NCBI GenBank assembly: GCA_037447335.1
Contig: JBBIGV010000017.1
Span: 1-52,192, forward strand
Reading direction: 5' to 3'
DNA: 52,192 nt
From: JBBIGV01 sp037447335
Lineage (GTDB): Bacteria; Bacteroidota; Ignavibacteria; Ignavibacteriales; Ignavibacteriaceae
Shown here: positions 43,144 to 51,085 of the stretch, one piece after another
How positions within the stretch are numbered: position 1 is the first letter of the stretch
Layout: each line of letters starts with the position of its first letter
The notes under the pieces: model-generated
Told to the model about the DNA's origin: nothing
Databases searched by the model: none
What the model saw: the letters and a program-made list of their open reading frames with translations, nothing else
Position numbers and translations under genes: made by a program

Positions 43144-44523
43144 ATGCTTACCAAAGAATATATAAATGAAATCAAAACGAATGGCAATGGTGCATTAGCA
43201 CTAGCTATCGAAAATATTAAAGACAATAGTGGTTTAAGTTATTTTCTTGAAAACTTAGGGTTCCTTCCAGAAAATTTTGACGGCGATATTTTGCTACCAT
43301 TTATCAATCACAATAATACTAATGTAAGATTTTGGGTAGTTAAAAATCTTGGTAAACTTAGTAATACAAAATATCTTATTCCTCTTTCAAAGGTTGCAAA
43401 AGAGGATTCAGATTCGATGGTTAGAAGGGAAGCGGTTTCATCTATTGGGCGTATGCGTGATTTTAAAAACATTCCAATTCTTCTCGAAATTCTTAATGAT
43501 TCCGATCCCAAGATATTATCTCAAGCTATTCGCGGTCTTCTTGTTTTCAAGGGAAACGAAGAAGTCGATTCAGCTCTAAAAAAACTAATTGATCATCAAA
43601 ATGAATTAATCCAGCAAGTCATTCAAAAGGAATATTTTCCAAAGAAATCCAATAGTTCTCATCTTTCGCATCCAGATTCATTCGATTTTCTAAAAAATGT
43701 AGTTGTTAATGGGGATGTGCGTAAAATTCTAGAAATTGTACCAGAAGATTCTATTCATCTTACATTTACATCTCCACCTTATTACAATGCAAGGGATTAT
43801 TCCATTTATCCTAGTTACAAAGCCTACATTAAATTTCTTGCTGATGTTTTTCAAAGAGTTCACAGGGTTACTAAAGAAGGTCGTTTTTTTATTCTTAATA
43901 CTTCTCCGATTATTATTCCTCGTGTAAGTCGCCAGCACTCAAGTAAGAGATATCCTATTCCATTTGACATTCATCCTTTGCTTATCGAAATGGGTTGGGA
44001 ATTCATCGATGATATTGTCTGGCTAAAGCCGGAAGCTAGTGTTAAAAACCGTAATGCCGGATTCCTCCAACACCGCAAACCATTAGCCTATAAACCAAAT
44101 CCTGTTACAGAATATCTTATGGTATACAGAAAGAAAACCGATAAATTACTCGATTGGAATATTCGAGAATATGACTATAAAATAGTCAAAGAGAGCAAAG
44201 TCAAAGACGGCTATGAAACTTCAAATGTTTGGCGTATTGATCCGACTTTTGACAAAATCCATTCTGCAGTATTTCCTGTTGAACTCTGCAATAGGGTAAT
44301 TCAATTTTATTCTTTCAAGCACGATGTCGTATTCGATCCCTTTGCTGGTAGTGGAACAATGGGCATTGCAGCAAACGCTCTCGATCGTTATTTTTTTCTT
44401 ACAGAAAAAGATGAAAAGTATTTTCAAGTAATTAAAAAGAATCTTGGCGCTAAATCATTATTTTCCAAAAATGATCCGCGATTCCTTCCTATTAATGAAT
44501 TTTCTCAATTGGTCAAGCAATGA
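43144..44523 (+). CDS. HEAT-repeat fused DNA methyltransferase (N4/N6, TSPPY type), cassette 3
   Basis: The 459-residue protein fuses about 170 residues of HEAT-like helices (DILLPFINHNNTNVRFWVVKNLGKL, DSDSMVRREAVSSIGRM, ILNDSDPKILSQAIRGLLVF) to a beta-class methylase. The catalytic motif IV TSPPYY is at 209-214 and the SAM motif I DPFAGSG at 398-404, in the IV-before-I order. TSPPY and the CfrBI-type partner suggest N4-cytosine methylation. It overlaps the nuclease gene by four bases (ATGA). It starts 53 bases after the R' box; TTGATT/TTAAAT (43109, 43131) could be a promoter giving a nearly leaderless mRNA. Base composition is distinctly more AT-rich than cassettes 1-2. Confidence 0.92.
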   Translation: MLTKEYINEIKTNGNGALALAIENIKDNSGLSYFLENLGFLPENFDGDILLPFINHNNTNVRFWVVKNLGKLSNTKYLIPLSKVAKEDSDSMVRREAVSSIGRMRDFKNIPILLEILNDSDPKILSQAIRGLLVFKGNEEVDSALKKLIDHQNELIQQVIQKEYFPKKSNSSHLSHPDSFDFLKNVVVNGDVRKILEIVPEDSIHLTFTSPPYYNARDYSIYPSYKAYIKFLADVFQRVHRVTKEGRFFILNTSPIIIPRVSRQHSSKRYPIPFDIHPLLIEMGWEFIDDIVWLKPEASVKNRNAGFLQHRKPLAYKPNPVTEYLMVYRKKTDKLLDWNIREYDYKIVKESKVKDGYETSNVWRIDPTFDKIHSAVFPVELCNRVIQFYSFKHDVVFDPFAGSGTMGIAANALDRYFFLTEKDEKYFQVIKKNLGAKSLFSKNDPRFLPINEFSQLVKQ

Positions 44524-45422
44524 CACTTACTGATTCTGTCGCTCAAAGAATTATCATCAAACTTGTCAAAGGTTTAGATTATCGCATTGAAATAGTAACT
44601 CTCATTGATGCTGAATTTCTACAATATGTTATTGATTTTTTCAAAAGGGTTGTTGACGCAAAATTAAAGAACCAAAACGTTACAGTTGATTGGTATAAAA
44701 AGGAATTACTCTCTCCCACCCTTTCTTCAGAAGATATTGCTATAAATTCAGGTCTTAATAAGAAGACTATTTCCAATATGTACAATAGCGTTAAAAGGGA
44801 AATCGTTCTTGAGGCTTCTATTGACCATTACGATACACTCTATGATTCGATAACTAGCCTTATCGAAAACGATGGAGACATTAACATTACTCTTACAATT
44901 AAACTTAGAAATGTAAGTGTTGATCTTAATATTAATGAAAGCTTAATCGTCATCAATACTCTTGCAGTTAAACGTGCGGCACTCCGTGGAGGATTGTGGA
45001 GTACAGCGGGTAAGCAAGTTGAGAAACCTTTGATGATTACACTCTGTAAATTATTCGATGTACCGTCGAGACATTATGATCAAAGTAGACTTCCAGATTC
45101 AATGCGTGAAGTTGATTTTTATCTTCTCGGTAATACTGATAATGAACGTTATCGTTGTGAAGTTAAGTTAATGGGTAAGGGCAATCCCGAGAGTGCAGAC
45201 GCTGTAATTGCCCGTGATAGCAATGTCTTTGTTGCCGATAAACTTTCTGAATTAAACAAAGAACAACTTACCAGTCTAAGTATTGAATGGGTTGAACTCA
45301 GAAATAATGTTGGTTTTAGAAGGTTCACAACCGTGCTCACAAATCTCGGAATTCCATTTAGTGATTTCACTGGCGACATCGAGACAAAACTACCACAAAT
45401 CTTTAAAGAAATATTCCAATAG
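44520..45422 (+). CDS. CfrBI-family type II restriction endonuclease, cassette 3
   Basis: The 300-residue protein has a helical N-terminal half and a nuclease half with RGGLWSTAGKQVEKPLMITLC, EVD199-FYL and RCE214-VK216-LMGKGNPESADA, i.e. a D-x14-E-x-K PD-(D/E)XK site, then ARDSNVFVADKLS. This matches my memory of the CfrBI restriction enzyme family, whose type member reads CCWWGG; the site here is not predictable. Gene order methylase then nuclease with ATGA overlap gives coupled expression. Its stop is 14 bases before the R'' box of attC 3, a typical tight cassette end. Confidence 0.85.
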   Translation: MTLTDSVAQRIIIKLVKGLDYRIEIVTLIDAEFLQYVIDFFKRVVDAKLKNQNVTVDWYKKELLSPTLSSEDIAINSGLNKKTISNMYNSVKREIVLEASIDHYDTLYDSITSLIENDGDINITLTIKLRNVSVDLNINESLIVINTLAVKRAALRGGLWSTAGKQVEKPLMITLCKLFDVPSRHYDQSRLPDSMREVDFYLLGNTDNERYRCEVKLMGKGNPESADAVIARDSNVFVADKLSELNKEQLTSLSIEWVELRNNVGFRRFTTVLTNLGIPFSDFTGDIETKLPQIFKEIFQ

Positions 45423-45435
45423 CAAAAGTTGCTGC

Positions 45436-45558
45436 GCTTAACAAGCGTAACAACTACATCTCATTTGATAATGAATATTGTGGCTCAACGCTTCAGCCCA
45501 CTGAATTTGCTTTTTATGAGTTCGCTCCAGCGTTGCGTTGTTACGCTAAACGTTAGGC
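45436..45558 (+). repeat. attC recombination site 3
   Basis: R'' is GCTTAAC (45436-45442) and R' is GTTAGGC (45552-45558). AGCGTAACAAC (45444-45454) is the exact complement of GTTGTTACGCT (45537-45547). Spacers are again A and AAAC as at sites 1 and 2. The 123-bp length is normal for a VCR-like attC. GAGTTCGCTCC inside it is shared with site 1. Confidence 0.87.
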
Positions 45559-45580
45559 AACCAAAAATATCGAGGTAAAT

Positions 45581-45829
45581 ATGAAGTTAATTTTCACAAA
45601 CTATCCTTTTATTAAAGAAGAAGGTTTTATTTATGGTATTGAAGGTCAAGAGGCATTCGATGAATTTCTCCAACTTTTTGAGTTAACGTCAATAGATAAG
45701 AATAAAAAATGTAAATTTCCAAATGCTTCAGAGTATGAAAAAATAAAAGATAAATTACATTCGCAAGAACTTAAAAATATCCTAACTAAGTATATGGGAA
45801 CTTCTGAAAAATTAATTGACATTTATTAA
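45581..45829 (+). CDS. Small hypothetical protein, cassette 4
   Basis: This 82-residue acidic soluble protein (MKLIFTNYPFIKEEGFIYGIEGQEAFDEFLQLFEL...) has no signal peptide and no family I recognise. A GAGG ribosome binding site precedes the ATG, which lies 22 bases after the R' box of attC 3, typical of a cassette gene. The reading frame ends before an AT-rich stretch; the expected attC after it was not found. An immunity, antitoxin or regulator role is possible but not shown. Confidence 0.6.
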   Translation: MKLIFTNYPFIKEEGFIYGIEGQEAFDEFLQLFELTSIDKNKKCKFPNASEYEKIKDKLHSQELKNILTKYMGTSEKLIDIY

Positions 45830-45917
45830 AAATTTAAATAGCATTGGCTGCAAAAAAATAAGGAATAAAAATGAGAAGCAACAAAATCAATAACGTTGAT
45901 TTATTCACTTCTTGAAC

Positions 45918-45940
45918 GGGCGAAGTCAAAGACAAAGCCC
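45918..45940. repeat. Short imperfect palindrome, type B copy 1
   Basis: The 23-base element has arms GGGCGAAGTC and GACAAAGCCC around AAA. It matches the element at 46063-46085 at most positions, with the same length and symmetry. It lies in the decayed N-terminal part of the transposase. Confidence 0.55.
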
Positions 45941-46008
45941 TTCAGCAGCAAATGATACATTCAATAAGCATATTAAAACACAATGCAAACAAGCCTTAGA
46001 AATAATAA

Positions 46009-46034
46009 AATCAATCCGCCGTGGCGGATTGATT
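46009..46034. repeat. 26-bp palindrome, type A in transposase remnant
   Basis: AATCAATCCGCC (46009-46020) and GGCGGATTGATT (46023-46034) are exact complements around GT. The core AATCCGCC..GGCGGA is the same as in the T9SS domain copies and the copy at 46305-46321. Confidence 0.75.
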
Positions 46035-46062
46035 GGGAAAAACTTCTAAAACCAATTTAGTG

Positions 46063-46085
46063 AGGCGTAGTCGAAGACGAAGCCT
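46063..46085. repeat. Short imperfect palindrome, type B copy 2
   Basis: Arms AGGCGTAGTC and GACGAAGCCT around GAA; same layout as the type B copy at 45918-45940. It encodes RRSRRRS in the transposase frame, unlike surrounding transposase sequence, so it looks inserted. Confidence 0.55.
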
Positions 46086-46304
46086 ATTAGAGAAAATAAT
46101 CTCAAAACAAAAGAAAATAACTGTTGACTACTCTGAAGAGGCGATATTTGCTGACAAAGGCTATGCAAATAAAAACAGACGAAAGAAACTGGAAAGAAGA
46201 AATATTTTTGATGGTATATTATCAAAAGGATATCGCAATAAGTCTTTGAGTAAATCAGAGATAAGACTTAACAAATTACTCTCAACAGTAAGGAACAAAG
46301 TTGG

Positions 46305-46321
46305 AATCCGCCGAAGGCGGA
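46305..46321. repeat. Mini-palindrome, type A, at the transposase catalytic site
   Basis: AATCCGCCGAAGGCGGA has perfect arms TCCGCC and GGCGGA. It sits in frame within KVGIRRRRTF, where IS5-type transposases carry the catalytic Glu. Confidence 0.65.
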
Positions 46322-46673
46322 CATTTGCATATATGAAGCGAATCCTAAACTATCAGAGGTGCAGTTACTATGACTTAAGGCCAAACCGATTTGAATTTAT
46401 AATGGCAGCCTTGGTTTACAACATTAGAAAACTAATAACTGCAACAGGTTAAGATGTTAAAGTAACCATCTAAATTAGTTTAATTTAGTTTTCAACCTGA
46501 CTGCCGTCAAGCAAGTTATGTCAAAGAACAAAAAACACAAATAAATTTATAGTGCAAGCTCCGATAAATTCTCAAAAAAATCGATTAAATGAGTTCTCTA
46601 TTAAATATCCAAATTTTTCAGAAGTCTCTTTGAATTAAATTAAACTTCAAGTTCAAACTGGAGTATCATTTAC

Positions 46674-47897
46674 GTGAAAAAAAACGTTTTTTATTCCTGC
46701 ATTGCTTTAGTTATAAGTCTTTGCTCTATTGCTTATTCGCAATGGTTAACAGTTGATTCAGGCACTGATGCCAATCTTCGTTCAATATCATTTGTGAATG
46801 AAAATGTTGGATGGATTGCCGGAGATGATCTTCTTCTGTACACAACAGACCAGGGACAAAGCTGGAATGAGAAACCTCTGCCGGGAATACATAATTCTAT
46901 ATTTTTTTATGATGAACAAACCGGCTGGGTATGCAGCGAATTCGGCGAAATCTTTAAAACCACAGATGGAGGAGAAACCTGGCTGCCTAAAGTATCCGGT
47001 ACAGTTAATGCTCTTAAAAGCATTCGCTTCATTGATGAAATGACCGGCTTAGCCGTCGGTTTTTTCCAGACAGTTCTGATGACAACGGATGGCGGTGAAT
47101 CCTGGGTTCAGATGCTTCACAGCGGAACGGAACATTTTCTTTCAAGCTCTCTGATAAACAACCAGAAAATTTTTATTGCAGGAACTAACGGCAGTATTTT
47201 TATCAGTAACGATACGGGACAGACCTGGGATTCTGTAAATGTTGGCATGCCGAACGGTTTGTATGCAATCGAATTTATTAATCTTAATACCGGATATGTT
47301 TTCGGGTGCTGCGGTTCATACTTTAAAACTACCGACGGTGGATTAACATGGGAAGACAAAGGCTATATCACAACCGGCGATATTATCTTTTCGGGTTATT
47401 TCATTAATAATACAACCGGCTGGGTAGTTGGCGAGCTTGGCTGGCTTCTGAAAACAACAGACGGCGGTGAAAACTGGTTTGAAAACGGTCCACCAATACT
47501 AACCGATCTTTACGATGTAACTTTTATTGACGACAATATCGGTTTTATTGCCGGAGCAAACGGATTGATATTGAAAACTACTAATGCAGGTGGTACTTCA
47601 ACAGCAGTTGATGAACTCCTCGATGCAATTCCTAATGAATTCGTTTTATACCAAAATTATCCTAATCCTTTTAATCCTTCCACAATCATTCAATACTCAA
47701 TTGGCAGCGGACAAGTTGTAACCCTGAAGGTTTTTGATTTACTTGGCAGAGAAATAGCTGTACTCGTTAATGAGTATAAAGATGCGGGTAAATATATGGT
47801 TGAGTTTTCTTCAGAAGGTATTTCCAGCGGTATATACTTCTACAGTATTGAAGCCGGAGAATTTACAGCTTCAAAAAAGTTGTTACTTATAAAGTAA
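46674..47897 (+). CDS. Ycf48/HCF136-like beta-propeller with T9SS domain
   Basis: The 407-residue protein starts at GTG 46674 with GGAG ten bases upstream. Signal peptide: KKNVFYSCIALVISLCSIAYSQ. Residues 22-315 are Ycf48-type propeller blades (LRSISFVNENVGWIAGDD, TTDGGETW, LKSIRFIDEMTGLAVG, GYVFGCCGSYFKTTDGG, VTFIDDNIGFIAGANG), and 320-407 is a full T9SS domain (YQNYPNPFNPSTIIQYS...SSGIYFYSIEAGEFTASKKLLLIK). This sorting domain lacks the palindrome-encoded insertion of the first two genes. Secreted surface protein, ligand unknown. A hairpin terminator follows. Confidence 0.92.
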   Translation: MKKNVFYSCIALVISLCSIAYSQWLTVDSGTDANLRSISFVNENVGWIAGDDLLLYTTDQGQSWNEKPLPGIHNSIFFYDEQTGWVCSEFGEIFKTTDGGETWLPKVSGTVNALKSIRFIDEMTGLAVGFFQTVLMTTDGGESWVQMLHSGTEHFLSSSLINNQKIFIAGTNGSIFISNDTGQTWDSVNVGMPNGLYAIEFINLNTGYVFGCCGSYFKTTDGGLTWEDKGYITTGDIIFSGYFINNTTGWVVGELGWLLKTTDGGENWFENGPPILTDLYDVTFIDDNIGFIAGANGLILKTTNAGGTSTAVDELLDAIPNEFVLYQNYPNPFNPSTIIQYSIGSGQVVTLKVFDLLGREIAVLVNEYKDAGKYMVEFSSEGISSGIYFYSIEAGEFTASKKLLLIK

Positions 47898-47921
47898 GCT
47901 AACTCTCACCAGATTTTATAT

Positions 47922-47951
47922 GAGGCTGTCAGATCGGGCAGCCTTTTTTTA
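47922..47951 (+). terminator. Rho-independent terminator after the Ycf48-like gene
   Basis: AGGCTG (47923-47928) pairs with CAGCCT (47939-47944) and is followed by a run of seven T. It lies 25 bases past the stop codon. Confidence 0.75.
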
Positions 47952-47998
47952 TCTATTTATTTATAATTTTGCATTAAGAAAATCAAAAAGGAATTTTA

Positions 47999-48640
47999 AT
48001 GAGCAGAATTCTTTATCCTGCACAAACAAAATATCTAAATTCATTCCGAAAGAAAGATGACCCGCTTTTAGCTGAGATGGAAGAATTTGCTGAGAAAAAT
48101 TCGATTCCAATACTTTCATGGCACTCTGCATTTTTTATGGAACAGATAATCCAGCTTCACAAGCCCAGGCGTGCACTGGAAATCGGAACTGCAATCGGCT
48201 ATTCAACAATAAGAATGGCAAGAACGATGGGCAGAAGTGCAGTCGTGCAAACTATCGAAATGAGTAAACATAATGCAGCGCTTGCAAAAAAATATTTTGA
48301 ACGATCAGGTGTTTCAAACAGAATTGAGTTGATCGAAGGCGACGCTCTTAACGTAATGCCCCGGCTTGATAAAAAATATGACTTTATCTTTCTGGACGCT
48401 GATAAAGAGGACTATAAAAAATTGTTTGATTATTCCATGCTGCTTCTTAAAAGAAGAGGAGTAATATTTGTTGATAATCTGCTCTGGCAGGGTTATGCAG
48501 CAGGCGGTCACATACCGGATAAATACAGAACTTCTGCAAGACATATCCGGTCGTTTAATAAATTGTTTACGAGTCTGCCTAATCTCATAAGCACTATCAT
48601 TCCTATAGGCGATGGCATCGGACTTGGCATAAAGAAATAA
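47999..48640 (+). CDS. Class I SAM-dependent O-methyltransferase (CCoAMT/COMT type)
   Basis: The 213-residue cytosolic methyltransferase has PRRALEIGTAIGYSTIRMA as SAM motif I, VVQTIEMSKHNAALAKKYF, the metal-binding FIFLDADKEDYKKLFDY and GVIFVDNLLWQG. This is the Mg-dependent O-methyltransferase family 3 pattern, acting on catechol-like or tRNA (TrmR-like) substrates; TrmR-type tRNA modification is a fair alternative. A small helical gene follows 18 bases later, probably in the same operon. Confidence 0.92.
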   Translation: MSRILYPAQTKYLNSFRKKDDPLLAEMEEFAEKNSIPILSWHSAFFMEQIIQLHKPRRALEIGTAIGYSTIRMARTMGRSAVVQTIEMSKHNAALAKKYFERSGVSNRIELIEGDALNVMPRLDKKYDFIFLDADKEDYKKLFDYSMLLLKRRGVIFVDNLLWQGYAAGGHIPDKYRTSARHIRSFNKLFTSLPNLISTIIPIGDGIGLGIKK

Positions 48641-48658
48641 AAAAATATAAATAAAAAG

Positions 48659-49078
48659 ATGGATGTAAAACTATTAGTTGATGAGATTGAAAGCTTTGCC
48701 TCTTCAAAGTTAAACCACAAAGAAACTCTTTTAATGCTTTTCAAGTGCGTAGAAATGTCCGGAAGAGATGAACTGATTGAACAAACATCATTCACCGCAA
48801 AATATGTAAGAGGGCTGATGCGTGTGTTAAGAGACGGATCAAAAAATCCTGAGGTAAAAAGTCTTGAGCACGTTAAGCACGACCTTACAGAAAATATGAA
48901 AAAGATTACCTTACAGTTGCGGGAAATAATCAGCGATGCGCCTGAAGCCGAAAGAACAGATTTTGAAAAACAATATCTTGGATTAAATGCAGAGTCATTT
49001 TCTAATCTTAACTCCTTACTTGCAGACCTGGAATGGACAAAAATCTATCTTAATGAAATGAAGCGGGCTAAAAGGTAA
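48659..49078 (+). CDS. Small helical hypothetical protein
   Basis: The 139-residue soluble, charged, almost all-helical protein has no signal peptide (MDVKLLVDEIESFASSKLNHKET..., SLEHVKHDLTENMKKITLQLREIISDA, LLADLEWTKIYLNEMKRAKR). No family recognised. It follows the O-methyltransferase by 18 bases and is likely co-expressed with it. Confidence 0.7.
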   Translation: MDVKLLVDEIESFASSKLNHKETLLMLFKCVEMSGRDELIEQTSFTAKYVRGLMRVLRDGSKNPEVKSLEHVKHDLTENMKKITLQLREIISDAPEAERTDFEKQYLGLNAESFSNLNSLLADLEWTKIYLNEMKRAKR

Positions 49079-49161
49079 AACTTTCATTAAAGTCTTATTC
49101 AAATCAGGATTTAGAAATGAATATTTATTAAATTTGTCTGAACAATTTAGGGGAATCTGTC

Positions 49162-51011
49162 ATGTTCAAAAAATTTACTGCGGAAATAAAAGCCCGCAAA
49201 GTTCGCAAATGGCTTGCAATACATATCAGCACCTCGCTTACCGTCTGTGGTGCAGTAAATTGAATCGGCAACCGATATAATTTCCCACCGGTAATATTTG
49301 ACATCGTCTTCATAATTTCACTTTGCAGCCTGCCAATGGTATTGGTGCTTGCGTGGTATCATACATCAGAGATGAAAAGAAAATTCAAGCCTGGAGAAAT
49401 TATTTTCTATACAGTACTGATCGGAGTGATGGGTTATTTTCTTACAAGCAGAATTTTCGGATCAGAAGAAAAGCCTGTTATTGTAATTGCCAGATCAATT
49501 GCTGTTTTGCCATTTCAGAACTTCAGCGATTCAAAAGATGACAGATACTTCAGCGATGGAATCACTGAAGATATACTTAACCACCTGTACAAAATTAAAG
49601 ACTGAAGGTTGTATCCAGAACCTCTGTGATGAAATACAGAGATTCGGATAAATCAATAAAAGATATTGCCGGCGAACTTGGTGTAGAAACTATTCTTGAA
49701 GGGAGTGTACGAAGGAGCGGCGACCGCATCAGAATCGTCAGTCAATTAATTGATGCAAAAGATGATGTTCATCTCTGGTCAAAGACTTATGACAAGAACC
49801 TTGCAGATATTTTCGACATACAGAGTGAAGTAGCGCAGGAGATTGCTGCTGCGCTGCGTGTTCGTTTGAGTGAGAGCGAGAAAGCAAGAATTGAAAAGAA
49901 ATATTCTCAAAACTCCGAAGCTTATACATACTATCTTCAGGGTAGAGATTATTATTTAAGATTTACGGGGGAAGCAAATCAAAAAGCGATCAGCTTCTAT
50001 AAAATGGCAATCGAGAGTGATTCCGTTTATGCGTTAGCTTATGCAGCATTGGGTGGCGCTTACGCGCAAAATTTCAGAATCTACGGACTTGGTGAAGTTT
50101 GGGCTGATTCATCAAAGATCATGTGCGAGAAAGCTATAGAACTTAACCCTGATCTCCCGGAACCTTACACTTCTCTTGGCCTATACTATTACTATAATGG
50201 CAAATTTAACATTGCATTAAAATTCTTTCTTAAAGCTGTAGATATTGATCCTGACCTCAATGCTCAAATAAGTATCGGGCAAATTTACGCCTCGAAAGGT
50301 TTATTTGATGAAGCGATACCATGGCTGGAAAGAGGAATCCGAACGGTGCCTACTGATTGGATGGGATATTATACTTTGGGAGCAATAATGGCTCGACTTG
50401 GAAATTTAGAGGAAGCAGAAAAATTATTTTTTAAAGTAAAAGAAATCATTTCTCCGGAACTAATAGGTTATGTTTTTGAAGAATTAACTTTACTATATAT
50501 ATCGGCAGGGTTAACTGCAAAGGCAGACTCTATGCTGGTTGAGGAATTAAACGAACAAAAAGATGATCCAACGATATTATTTTGTATCGCAACAATTAAA
50601 TTATTCGAAGGCAAATTTAAAGATTCAAAACCATATTTTGAAAAGGTCTTTGAAATTTCTTCTAATCAATTATATCCACCGGTGGAATTATCTTTTTTAT
50701 TGTTTATAGAGGAAAATCGAAGGCAGGCTCGAAAAATCCTAGACTCAATTATAAAAAACGATGAAGAAGAAATCAGAAAAGGTGTTGAAAATCCTACTTA
50801 TCATTATAACCTTGCAAGATGTTACTCAATCATACAAGATAAGAGTAAATCATTGTACTATCTTAAAGAAGCCATAAACCTTGGATGGAGATCACATATT
50901 TATACGATGCGGGATCCGCTGCTCGAAAACATCCGTAATGAGCCTGAATAACAAAAAATTATGGCTGCACTTAAAAAAGATTTGGATAGAATGGCTACAG
51001 CTATTGAGTGA
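49162..51011 (+). pseudogene. TPR signalling-type protein gene with three lesions
   Basis: The intact ancestor would be a membrane-anchored protein: N-terminal RKVRKWLAIHIS and hydrophobic helices (IVFIISLCSLPMVLVLAW; IIFYTVLIGVMGYF), a FlgO/TolB-like domain (SIAVLPFQNFSDSKDDRYFSDGITEDI ... ETILEGSVRRSGDRIRIVSQLIDA) and about eight TPR-like repeats. Lesions: an in-frame TGA at 49261-49263 (codon 34); a one-base deletion near 49602-49605, where KIKD must continue as LKVVSRTSVMKYRD in another frame; and an in-frame TAA at 50949-50951 before QKIMAALKKDLDRM and the natural stop at 51009-51011. The reading frames 49336-49605 and 49626-50951 are its fragments. Sequencing error could explain one lesion, hardly all three. 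Confidence 0.85.
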
Positions 51012-51030
51012 CTTATTTTATTTGAACAAT

Positions 51031-51063
51031 AAAAAAGCCCTGACAATTACTCAGGGCTTTTTT
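51031..51063. terminator. Bidirectional rho-independent terminator
   Basis: AAAAAGCCCTGA and TCAGGGCTTTTTT flank a seven-base loop, with A-run on the left and T-run on the right. It lies between the pseudogene and the convergent rhodanese gene and can serve both. Confidence 0.85.
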
Positions 51064-51085
51064 ATTAAAATGATTTTCTTAAGAA

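Larger units (their letters stand above)
40429..45870 (+). mobile_element. Integron cassette array without integrase (CALIN-like)
   Basis: Three attC sites in the same orientation plus a left GTTATGT junction delimit four cassettes: 40430-41253 (Ig-like exported protein), 41254-43085 (Dam-like methylase and nuclease), 43086-45552 (HEAT-methylase and CfrBI-type nuclease) and 45553 onward (82-residue protein). Gene ends fit the recombination points closely (43-65 bases from R'' boxes). The R'' box of site 2 (ACATAAC) is the exact complement of R' of site 1 (GTTATGT), the two ends of cassette 2, as expected for a circular excision product. No integrase gene is in the window, and the end of the array is decayed or disrupted by the IS remnant. 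Confidence 0.85.
45871..46452 (+). pseudogene. Decayed IS5-like DDE transposase
   Basis: One frame from 45871 carries several stops up to 46030, then is open from a TTG at 46033 to 46452. The open part shows IS5-superfamily C-terminal features: AIFADKGYANKNRRKKL (second catalytic Asp), ILSKGYRNKSLS, a region like R-x-x-V-E-R-T-F-AYMK, and AALVYNIRKL. At the position of the catalytic Glu the sequence reads KVGIRRRRTFAYMK: a GC-rich palindrome (46305-46321) appears inserted there. Three other short palindromes lie in the gene. It is a dead remnant and may have replaced the end of cassette 4. Confidence 0.8.

Noticed and set aside
46515..46521. GTTATGT as a possible last R' box of the array
   Set aside because: No L-arm complement or R'' box could be found upstream, and a seven-base match can arise by chance here.
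40278..46673. Prophage or ICE as explanation of the defence genes
   Set aside because: No phage structural, integrase, relaxase or tRNA attachment features; attC sites explain the boundaries better.
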